From positions 1,591,631 to 1,655,630 of the forward strand of contig JASKMD010000020.1 of the NCBI GenBank assembly GCA_030144725.1: a stretch of DNA of 64,000 nucleotides, given 5' to 3'. Shown here piece by piece: positions 33,424 to 42,857 of this stretch. This stretch comes from Haematococcus lacustris (Eukaryota; Chlorophyta; Chlorophyceae; Chlamydomonadales; Haematococcaceae). A program made the position numbers and the translations under genes. The notes beneath the pieces are model-generated. The model had not been told where the DNA came from, did no database searches, and was given only the letters and a program-made list of their open reading frames with translations. The number at the start of each line of letters is the position of its first letter. Position 1 is the stretch's first letter.

Positions 33424-35327
33424 ATGCGCGAGGCCATTTCAATCCACTTGGGCCAAGCCGGTGTACAGGTAAGCTTTCGACATCAGGACATGCACGCGCA
33501 CAGAGACTGCTGCATTTGAATCCCGCTCGCGTGCAACAGTAGACGAGCGTCTACAATCAGCGTGTGTCTCGAATGGCATCACAGACATGCTTTGACTCTC
33601 CTACCTCCTGTAAACTCTGCAGGTCGGCAATGCCTGCTGGGAGCTTTACTGCTTGGAGCACGGCATCCAGCCTGATGGTCAGATGCCCAGTGACAAGACC
33701 ATTGGTGGTGGCGATGATGCTTTTAACACCTTCTTCAGTGAGACTGGTGCTGGCAAGCACGTGCCCCGTGCCATCTTCCTGGACCTGGAGCCCACTGTGG
33801 TGGATGAGGTCCGCACCGGTACCTACCGCCAGCTGTTCCACCCTGAGCAGCTGATCTCCGGCAAGGAGGACGCTGCCAACAACTTTGCTCGCGGTCACTA
33901 CACCATCGGCAAGGAGATCGTGGACCTGGCCCTGGACCGCATCCGCAAGCTGGCTGACAACTGCACAGGCCTGCAGGGCTTCCTGGTGTTCAATGCTGTG
34001 GGTGGTGGTACCGGCTCTGGCCTTGGCTCCCTGCTGCTGGAGCGGCTGAGTGTGGACTACGGGAAGAAGTCCAAGCTGGGCTTCACCATCTACCCCTCCC
34101 CCCAGGTCAGTGCTGACCCCTACCATTTACGCAGCACCACCCTACCATGATTCCTTGCACCAGAGTATAAATCCTGTTCATTGTTCGGGGCCACCAAGCT
34201 TGCCTGCTCGCCTGCTTGCCTCAGGTGTCCAACGCCGTGGTGGAGCCCTACAACTCCGTGCTGTCCACCCACTCCCTGCTGGAACACACTGACGTGGCCA
34301 TCATGCTGGACAATGAGGCCATCTATGACATCTGCCGCCGCTCCCTGGACATTGAGCGCCCCACCTACACCAACCTGAACCGCCTGATCGCCCAAGTCAT
34401 CTCCTCCTTGACTGCCTCCCTGCGCTTTGATGGCGCCCTGAACGTGGACATCACTGAGTTCCAGACCAACCTGGTGCCTTACCCCCGCATCCACTTTGTG
34501 CTGTCTTCCTACGCCCCCATCATCAGCGCTGAGAAGGCCTACCACGAGCAGCTGTCCGTGGCTGAGATCACCAACGCAGTGTTTGAGCCTGCCAGCATGA
34601 TGGTCAAGTGCGACCCCCGCCATGGCAAGTACATGGTGAGTGGCCGGGCTCCTGGCTGGCAGGAGGTAACCCTTACACATGCGTGCACCCAGCAGCAGGC
34701 TGACTGTTCTGTTATGTTCCCAACGACAGCCTGCAACCAAAGAGGTGCCTGGTGGTGTGCACTGCAGGCCTGCTGCATGATGTACCGTGGTGATGTGGTG
34801 CCCAAGGATGTGAATGCTGCCGTTGCCACCATCAAGACCAAGCGCACCATCCAGTTTGTGGACTGGTGCCCCACTGGCTTCAAGTGTGGCATCAACTACC
34901 AGCCCCCCACCGTGGTGCCTGGTGGCGACTTGGCCAAGGTGCAGCGCGCCGTGTGCATGATCTCCAACTCTACCGCCATTGGCGAGGTGTTCTCCCGCCT
35001 GGACCACAAGTTCGACCTGATGTATGCCAAGCGTGCCTTTGTGCACTGGTATGTGGGCGAGGGCATGGAGGAGGGCGAGTTCTCTGAGGCCCGAGAGGAC
35101 CTGGCGGCCCTGGAGAAGGACTTTGAGGAGGTCGGCGCCGAGTCTGCTGAGGGCGCTGGAGAGGGCGAGGGCGAGGGTGAGTCAAGGACGAGGCTGGCAC
35201 CTATGTAGCCTGTCATCCATGCACTGCTGCAACATGTCTGTCATGTGTATGCACCATGCTCCTGTCTGCATCTGTTTTGCTAGTGCTGACGCATGTGTGA
35301 TCCTTCGCTTGCCGCGCAGAGTACTAA
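33424..35327 (+). CDS. TUA: Alpha-tubulin, copy 3
   Basis: Exons 33424-33468, 33623-34105, 34225-34635, 34768-35176 and 35320-35327; 451 residues identical to copies 1 and 2. One private silent change is present (AAC codon context TTT for TTC near 33721). The 5' part shares variants with copy 2, and the 3' part, from intron 3 to about 35.5 kb, shares variants with copy 1, a mosaic. Confidence 0.98.
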
Positions 35328-35503
35328 ACATGACGCTCAGGCCCAGAGCTGGGGGAGCTATTTAAGACAGCCGTGGCAAGCTGAACATGAATCTGAACGC
35401 AAGCATCTGTATCCTAGCCTGCAGTGAGGCTGTCTAATCAGTGTTTTGGTGGAGGAGGTGCTAGTTCTGTGCTGGTGCTGAATTGCTGAAACATTGGTAA
35501 CTT

Positions 35504-35508
35504 TGTAA
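35504..35508 (+). terminator. TGTAA polyadenylation signal, alpha-tubulin copy 3
   Basis: Conserved TGTAA downstream of the copy 3 stop. Confidence 0.7.
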
Positions 35509-35896
35509 CACCATCAAGTTTATTCGGACTCAGCGTGCTCTGCCGTTTCTCTAGCTTTGTTTTGGATGGTGCCTTACCCCGTGCCGGTTAAGCATTGCAG
35601 AACTGCGAGCATACCAAGCCAGGCATGATAAGATAAGCAGCCCAGTCGATTTCTTCGTGCTCGTGTGTCCTTCCCCGTAAATTCCATGCCAAACTCAGTT
35701 GGTCCCAACTAACAGGCCCCAACATGGGGTAGGTAATCTTGATGCAAGTATACCCACAACACTGCACCGCTTTTTTAGATAGCGATCATCACATTGGCAG
35801 CTGCGAATCAATGCGCGTCTCCTAGCAAGCGGCGCGTTAACTTTTGCATTTCAGGCCATGCCGGCGCAAGCAATCGCGGACACACCTCAGCTGCTC

Positions 35897-36221
35897 CTGG
35901 CCTCATGGGGCCCCAACATGGGTCATGCAAGTCATACTCTCTGTACTCTCAAATTCGCTACGCTCCGCGGCCTCTGGCTGAGGTCTTGGGCTGTTACGCG
36001 CTCGGACCTCGGCCTCGCGTCTTTACACTCCATCTTGGCCAATTATCTACTCCATATTAGCATTTCGGCTCTAAGCTAATACGCATGCCCTAGGCACAAG
36101 TCAAACTCATTGGCAATCATAAGATTTAAAAAAAGTGTATTCGTTTGTGACATGGGTGGAGGTTCGATGGATGGTGGAGGAAGTTATCCACACACATTAT
36201 CCCAGCCGCAGCCAAACCATC
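35897..36221 (+). promoter_or_regulatory. GPX upstream region
   Basis: 325 bp between the end of the tubulin array and the GPX start codon, presumed promoter and 5' UTR. It begins with a partly deleted copy of the dispersed motif (CCCCAACATGGGTCATGCAA at about 35911-35930). No clear TATA box. Confidence 0.4.
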
Positions 36222-38528
36222 ATGCTCGCGCGCGTGCCATCCGCATCTGCCTGCTGCAGCCATCGCCCGCGAGCTGTTTCTCGCCTGCAGCGTGTTCGCG
36301 TGCAAGCTTTGTTTGGCTCATCTGCGGTGAAAGAGAGCTTCTTCGACTTCAAGGTGCGCAACCAGTTTGATTCCAGCACTCGTAAATGTGAGCCACATAT
36401 CGGGCCAGATGGCCGACTTGGAGCAAACAAGAGGCTGCACTGTTTGCATAGTGTGTGGGAAGGAAGGCATACGGAGATTACTTTGTTTGACTGATGATTG
36501 CATGATCAGTAAACATGTGTCAAGCCCATGTTGCATGGTGCGGTCGCATCAAGAGAGCCTGTACCATGGCTTCCTAAGGCCGTGAGCATGTGTGCTGCTG
36601 ACAAACCAATAATGATGATGATGATGACTGCCGGCATGGCAGGTGAAAGACATTGATGGCCGGGACACCAGCCTGAGCAAGTTCAAGGGCAACGTGGTGC
36701 TGGTGGTCAACCTTGCCAGCCAGTGTGGTCAGTTGGCTGCTCCAAAGCATGTCGCACTTGATGCATGTAGGGTAGTGTTGAGGTTAGGCTTTGGGAAGCC
36801 TTGTGGCCAGGCAGTCATGTGAGGCTGACAGTAACGGCGGCGGGAAGACATTATCTGGTGGGCAAGACTGGCAGGAGAGGCCATGTGGGGTGTTTCTTGC
36901 CTCCTAATGTGGGCTGTGTGATGGTAACAGTGCTGACCTCGTGTACAGGCTTTACTCCGCAATACTCGGAGCTGCAAGCACTTTACACTAAGTACAAGGC
37001 CAAAGGCTTCACTGTGCTTGGTGAGTGGAGAACCAGCCGTGGTCTTGTAGGTCATCTTCTCACTCCTCTGCCATGCATCATGGTGTGATGTGTTGGGACG
37101 TCACTGCTGCCGACCTGTGAGTATTACCTCTTGCTACGATCGCAGGCTTTCCATGCAACCAGTTCGGCCAGCAGGTGAGCTCCTTGATGTATAAAATGTC
37201 CATGCATTGCATTGAAGTCAAAAGTACACTTCTATATACACCACCATCTACCATTTGTCTACGCCTACATGCTCCTGCGTATGAAGGAGCCGGGTGACAA
37301 TGCCAGCATCAAGCGCTTTGCCGCCTCCACCTACGGCATCACCTTCCCCCTCATGAGCAAGGCAAGTGGCCTGAGGCCCCAGGCCCTGGGACATGAAGGT
37401 GGGAAAGCAACCTACGACAGGTGACTGTGGAGGAGCATGACAGCCCCCTTGTCCCTCACCAGGGCTCCCAGTTGAGCCCGACCAGTAATGGACTAGGGAC
37501 CTACTAGTGGCCCGACTCAAATGGTGTTAATGGGCTGTGTGGAGTATATCCAATGCACATGGACATGGTCCATGAGAGATACCACCTACACTATTGCCTG
37601 AACGTGAGGGCTATGGTGTAGAGTTGGCATGATCAACATGCGCTTGTTCGAGGAGGGAGCAGTGGGTGGTAGTGGCTAGGAGGCGGGAGGAGAGGAGAGA
37701 GGAGGAGCATGACAGCCCTGCATTGACACTGGCAGACCAAGCTGCTGCCCAGTGGCAGCAGTGATGCAAGCAGTCAGGGCAGCAGCAGGGGCAGGCACTC
37801 AGGGGGGGCAGTGTATGCAGGCAGCAGGGAAAGGCTGCAGGCCCCCTCTTGCTGCCACTTGTATTACTACATATGTAGGGTGGACGGTGGGTGCATGTAG
37901 GTGGACGTAAATGGGGCTGGGGCTGACCCAGTGTTCCAGTTCCTGAAGAGTGCCAAGGGCGGGTTCCTGACCTCTGACATTAAATGGAACTTCAGGTGAG
38001 GGGCAGCAGCAGCATCCGTCGGCGATGTCAGCAACCAGTAGGATCATCATCAGCCACCACCAGCAGCAGGAGCAGCAGCAGCGGCAGTGCAAACGCGCCA
38101 GAAGCACTCTACTTGGCTCCCAGCCATACATATGACTGAGCAAGTACAAAAGGTGCCCCCAGTACCAGACGTCTCAACAACTCCATGTGTGCTATCCTGC
38201 ACACTCCTTGCAGCAAATTCCTGGTGGATAAGGAGGGCAATGTGGTGGGAAGGTGAGTGGCAGTGCCTTTTATGTGTGTAGCGTCCTTGTGCGGGAGGCA
38301 AGGCTAGTCAGACATGCAAAGAGCAGAACAGTGCCTGAGGAGCTGGGCTGGCTGATCTTATTGACTGGCTGGGCCTGCCTGGGGATAGGGCTGCCTGGGA
38401 TTGTCAGGCTGGTGGAGGACGAGCCTGTGCCTCATCTTGCTCCCACGCTGCATGTGATGCATGGCTGTAGGTTCGGGAGCACCACGACACCTGCTGAGCT
38501 GGGCCGGGAGGTTGAGAAGTACCTTTGA
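36222..38528 (+). CDS. GPX: Glutathione peroxidase (Cys type), probably organellar
   Basis: Reduces H2O2 and lipid hydroperoxides with thiol donors (thioredoxin or glutathione). Exons 36222-36353, 36643-36727, 36949-37020, 37146-37174, 37287-37361, 37901-37995, 38214-38252 and 38471-38528 join to 194 residues. Motifs: NLASQCGFTPQY with the catalytic residue as Cys (TGT, not a TGA selenocysteine codon), [15 protein letters not shown] with the catalytic Gln, KVDVNG, and IKWNFSKFLVD with the catalytic Trp/Asn. The first about 37 residues ([18 protein letters not shown]...) are Arg/Ser/Ala-rich without acids, like a plastid or mitochondrial transit peptide. The position where plant-type GPX has the resolving Cys (CTR-F/Y) reads AASTYG. 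Intron 5 begins with GC rather than GT. A TGTAA lies downstream. Confidence 0.95.
37362..37900. other. GPX intron 5 with a dispersed short repeat
   Basis: The longest GPX intron. 37598-37650 (TTGCCTGA...GGGCTATGGTGTAGAGTTGGCATGA) resembles 9849-9885 beside the tubulin fragment. No ORF of note. Confidence 0.6.
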
Positions 38529-38710
38529 GCCGCGTCGCACGCTGAAACCACCGGCAGGCTCGGGCGGACTGTAGTTCAGCCTGCGGGCGGCAATTTAGCT
38601 CCAGATGCTGCGGACTTTACATCGGGCATCGCCGCACTGTTGTTGTCCTGTTGTTAGGGTTGAAAGTAAACCTAGTCGTCGTGCTGTTCAACTTCACCAC
38701 GGTGCTCCTT

Positions 38711-38715
38711 TGTAA
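38711..38715 (+). terminator. TGTAA polyadenylation signal, GPX
   Basis: TGTAA 183 nt downstream of the GPX stop. Confidence 0.65.
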
Positions 38716-38719
38716 ATGC

Positions 38720-39176
38720 CCCAGGTCAGCATCTATTCCAGCGTCGCATCTCAACATGCCAGCATAGCCTTTTGTCGCTGGGCCAAGGATTAAGTGATCA
38801 CTTGGCGACTTGTTATTGCGGGGGTACTTGTGTCACGAGGCTGCGCGGCGCCAGCAGCAGTTGACATCAGTGGTCAAGCATGTGCCGATACCATTTGTCA
38901 CGGCGTGTGTTTGACACAGGCATGCATGGGGCATGGGGCACCGAATGCCGAATAGCCTGCTGGTGCTCCGGGGTCTCATGAGAGCTGTGAAGTGCCAGTA
39001 ATGCACAGGGTCTGTACTCCGTGCCATCCGTAGCCTTAGGCCCGCGGCTGTTCCCCTCACTGGTCACCTTCACATGCTGCTGCCACCCCTGTGCTGATGG
39101 CCCTTGCTGCCCCCCTTGCTGCTGCCCCCGCTGCCCCCCTTGCTGCCGCCCCTGCTGTGTGCCCCTGCGCCTGCCA
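38720..39176. other. Intergenic, no gene recognised
   Basis: Unique sequence between GPX and the Gln/Ser-rich ORF. From 39070 it becomes CTGCCCCC-rich, similar to the tract at 1.9-2.6 kb. Confidence 0.4.
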
Positions 39177-39183
39177 TCACACG

Positions 39184-39214
<31 letters not shown>

Positions 39215-40010
39215 CGGTCTCCTTGTTCTCCTCAGCCAGCAGTGCAGCCTTCTCCTCCTCCGTCAGAAGCTCCAGAAAGGCACCCAGGCCACGCCTAGCT
39301 GCAGGATCAGGCAGCCGGGGCAACGGGCCAAACTGCCCGTGGCCTTGCCTGGGCCTGCTGCTGCTGCCTGGCTGGCCTCTCTTACTAGGTGGGTCAGGTG
39401 CAGCCACTTGCACACTTGTGGGCAAGCCTCCCTGCCCCACCCTCTGCTGTCCCTGATCCTGCCCCACCACCACACTAGCCCCTGAGGGGCTGTGAGGGTG
39501 AGCTGGATTGGCTGAGGGCTGTGTTCGTGGGAGGGATTCGGCAGCAGGGGCTGGGGCTGCATGCATGGGTGCCAGTCCTGCTGCCTGCCGCCTGCCACCC
39601 TGACTGCTGCTGCTGGGGCTGCTGCTAGTAGGGCTAACTAGACCTGCAGCCTGGCCTGAGCTGGCTGACAGCAGTTGAGCGACAGGAGGTTGCTGCTGCT
39701 GCTGCTGCTGCTGCTGAGGCGGCTGGGAAGCACGCTGCGAACCAGTCCAGGCCCTGCAGCCGGCAGCAGCCCACACCCACAACCATCTAGACATCGTCTC
39801 AGTGCGCATCAGAGCGGGTCGCCGGTTTTCAAGCTCAAATTGCTGATGGGCAAGACCAAGCAGCCATACCAGACTGCCGGCAATGAAGCTGTGATCCAAT
39901 GAGAATACCATCATCAGAGCAATTTGCATCGACCTGACCTTGACACTCATGTCCCTGTGTTGACAGTTTGGACACCATGGCTGCCACCATGCAACACCAT
40001 GGTATGGCAT
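39177..40010 (-). CDS. Hypothetical Gln/Ser/Pro-rich protein
   Basis: A 277-residue minus-strand frame. The first half has a hydrophobic segment (SLVWLLGLA) and a Trp-rich stretch. A poly-Gln run (about residues 98-107, CAG repeat near 39690) and long Ser/Pro/Ala low complexity follow. The C-terminus is more protein-like, RRGLGAFLELLTEEEKAALL, and ends in poly-Ser. It could be a real low-complexity regulator or only an open repeat-rich frame. It lies 384 bp downstream of uL13m on the same strand. No domain recognised and no splice evidence. Confidence 0.35.
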
Positions 40011-40210
40011 CTTAACTACCTGTCAGCTACTCCAGGACAGCATGCATGGGGCATTAGGCACGTAATCAATATGTTTTAGCAGCATGGCAAGGCATACTTG
40101 TCGCAGGCGGGCGATGTATACCCCCTGGCTGTGGAGCCACCACCATCTTAACGTGTGCTTAGACCCTGACCTCCCAGGGCTTTGCTAGGAGCCACTGCAC
40201 TGCAGCACCC

Positions 40211-40293
40211 TGCTCTGCCCTGCCCTGCCCTGCCCTGCCCTGCCCTGCCCTGCCCTGCCCTGCCCTGCCCTGCCCTGCCCTGCCCTGCCCCTC
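40211..40293. repeat. (CCCTG)n pentamer array
   Basis: About 16 CCCTG units, downstream of uL13m, followed by a short CTGC/CCGC tetranucleotide run (40333-40375). Confidence 0.9.
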
Positions 40294-40393
40294 CCTGGGA
40301 TGGAGCTCACATGCTCAGGTCTTGTCTGAACTGCCTGCCTGCCTGCCTGCCTGCCTGCCCGCCCGCCCGCCCGCTGGCCTCAGTCGCCCCTCA

Positions 40394-41758
40394 TCACCTG
40401 AAGGCAAATATCTCTGGGTTCATGGGCTGCAAACCCTCAGGCAGCGACCAGCTGAGTCCAGTGCGCTGCACGCGCTTTGCGGCAGGGACATAGGGCACCA
40501 GTGGCAGGTCGCTGAAGGGGTGCTCAGCCTCAGGAAACACCTGGGCGGGCCGATACAGGGAGAGGGCGGGTCAAGCTGTATGCAGTCAGCCCAGCACTAC
40601 ACTGGAGGGGCAGCTGGGTGCAGTGTGGCAGCGGCCATGGCTAACTGCAAGTCATGCGCTTCCCTCTATCTTATACCTTCTTCTGTCTACTATCTATCTA
40701 TGCACTTCTATCTATCTCCTGCATAGGTAAGGTTGGGGAGGGCATTGGACGCTTTGTTGGTGCAGCTTGCAGGGTACACCAGTGCTTCAGAGGAAGACAG
40801 GGGCTGGAGGGTAGCAGTGCCTCGCCATCATCGGGTATACCTGCCCTGCCCTGCCCTGCCCTGCCCTGCCCTGCCCTGCCCTGCCCTGCCCTGCCCTGCC
40901 CTGCCCTGCCCTGCCCCGCCCCGCCCCGCCCCGCCCCGCCCCGCCCCGCCCCGCCCCGCCCCGCCCCGCCCCGCCCCGCCCCGCCCCGCCCCGCCCCGCC
41001 CCGCCCCGCCCCGCCCCGCCCCGCCCCGCCCCGCCCCGCCCCGCCCTGCCCTGCCCTGCCCTGCCCTGCCCTGCCCTGCCCTGCCCTTACCTTGAGCTTG
41101 TCCATGCGATATGGCCGCAGTCTGTTCTTCGGTAGCATGCCATTGACAGCCTTCACTAAGATGCTTGTGGGATCGCGCTCCCACTGGTCAAGCGCTGGTC
41201 GTTCCCTGAAGCCCCCTGGCCAGCCTGCTTACATGGGCAGGCATGGAAGATGGGTTTACAGGATCAGCAGCGCCATGGGGCCATGTGGTATGCGACTAGG
41301 AGTGCCTACAACATAGAGACTGGCGCCACACAATGCGGTGGGTTGCAGCTGTAAGAGCAGGGTGCCAGCTGGCCGCAACCTGACCTGTATGCCATGCGTA
41401 CGACTTAGTGGCCCACTTGTCGTGCGTGAAATGCACATGGGCTGCGTTAATGACGATGACCACATCCCCCATGTTTCGTTTGGGGCTGTAAGTTGGTTTA
41501 TCTTTCCCTTGCAGCAGAGTAGAGATCTGGGTGGCCAAAGTGCCCACCACCTGCGACCAGGGTTGGGTCAAGGCTGCTCAACCCTTGGCATGTGCCTTGT
41601 GGTGCAAATGTGACAAGGCATGTGCCTTCTGGTGCAAATGATCAATGCCCATGTCGACTGACCAGGCCTCGCGCATCTATGAGCCGGAATCGCAGCCCAT
41701 CGAGCTTAATGTGTTCCAAACTCCTCAGCGCTTGCACCGCCTTCGCACCCTCCGACAT
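40394..41758 (-). CDS. MRPL13: Mitochondrial large-subunit ribosomal protein uL13
   Basis: Component of the mitochondrial large ribosomal subunit. Four exons on minus: 41758-41663, 41550-41385, 41224-41091 and 40540-40394, joining in phase to 180 residues. Recognisable L13 blocks: RFRLIDARGL then VVGTLATQIS and LLQGKDKPTYSP; GDVVIVINAAHVHFT; HTGWPGGF spanning an exon junction; ERDPTSILVKAVNGMLPKNRL, the most conserved L13 segment; and KLKVFPEAEHPF. The match is to the plant mitochondrial type (QGKDKPTY, GEHPF-like) more than to the plastid type, and there is no long transit peptide. The start ATG at 41758 gives MSEGAKAVQALRSLEHIK. Intron 3 contains a 245-bp pentamer array, G-rich in the sense strand. 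Confidence 0.93.
40842..41087. repeat. Mosaic (CCCTG)n-(CCCCG)n-(CCCTG)n array in uL13m intron 3
   Basis: About 15 CCCTG units, then about 26 CCCCG units, then about 8-9 CCCTG units, without other interruptions. On the uL13m sense strand this is GGGCA/GGGGC, with G runs every five bases. It begins only 4 nt inside the intron donor. Confidence 0.95.
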
Positions 41759-42857
41759 ATGCAAATGTCTTACTGTATCTTAGTTGTGTTACCGTACGCG
41801 TTGGGCGCGACGATGTGGCATGGAATTGCACATGCTAACATTGGGCTTGCTGGTTGTCCATCAGTACCAGAGACCCCTATCACCTCCTAGCCATCATTCT
41901 GAGCAGGCATGGTACGCTTAGGCTGGGTGCGGTCATGACTGGGTGGGGTTGATGGGCTGCTGGCCATGCACGTCATGCGGCCATGCTGACTGAACGCTCA
42001 TCACCGAATGCTCATCCCTTGACTGCTTTAATGATCAGCCTCTTCTTCGCAGACACCGATTCCTCTGATCCCAGCAAGTACAGAAGCCTGGCTGTGAGCA
42101 ATGTGTTGGTACAGGTGTATGCTGACACGCTGCGCCATGTGCTGACTACTTAGTAGAACACCAGAACTGCTCATGCGACAGAGCCTCGAGGCCCTCCCAG
42201 CGGCACATCTCCCTGGGGCGTTGCACACTCTCCCCAGTGCGCTGGAAGGTGAGGCACGGGTTGGTGTCCCGGTCCAACCACCTTGCCCATGGGGAAGCTT
42301 GAGGTGGGGGCACTAGGCAAGGTGCAGCTGGGGGGTTCCTGGGCAGGGTCCGGCCATGCCACTGGCTCCAGGCTGGGCGCAGCAGCCGCTGGAACACCCG
42401 ACCTGGATTGGAGGGTGATTCTAGGCTGCCTGAGCCGCAGCATCGGGATATGTGCTTGTATGCATGCTTGCAGCATTAGCCTTAATCACATGCAGGCAGG
42501 AAAGGCAGCTTCCGGCAGAAGGTTGTACGAGCATGACCATGCTCGAAAGTCAAGGTCCATTGCTGATTGAAAAGTGCAGCATGTAACGCATGCAGTCTAG
42601 CAACGTATCGCATCACAAAGCTATCAATACCCTTATTCAGCCGCTCGCACATCATCGGATGCATAAATGCACGGTGAAGGAATCTGGAAAACACATACGA
42701 AGGCACCATGCTTTTCTGATGCAGTCTTGCAGGCCCACTCTACCTAATACAATGTCAGTGTTGCATCATGTCCCACGCATGTCGGCACGCCCGCAAGGTT
42801 CCAAATATGCACGATGGAGATGCACACGGGGTGGCTTGCCCAGCCACCGTGCCGTGT
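41759..42857. other. Intergenic, no gene recognised
   Basis: Region between the 5' end of uL13m and the 3' end of the dynein gene, presumably the uL13m promoter and the dynein 3' UTR. No TGTAA in the dynein sense was found within 1 kb of the stop. Confidence 0.45.

Larger units (their letters stand above)
33118..35896 (+). repeat. Alpha-tubulin tandem unit 3, truncated (2.78 kb)
   Basis: Matches unit 1 from 24062 to 26840 and then diverges abruptly after CACACCTCAGCTGCTC, where the GPX upstream sequence begins. The last 1.75 kb of spacer is missing. This is the right end of the array. Confidence 0.95.

Noticed and set aside
38833..39073. Short minus ORFs downstream of GPX
   Set aside because: No domain, no splice support; considered intergenic.
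40654..41316. 220-codon plus ORF of PALPC and PAPPR repeats
   Set aside because: Pentamer array translation, antisense to uL13m intron 3.
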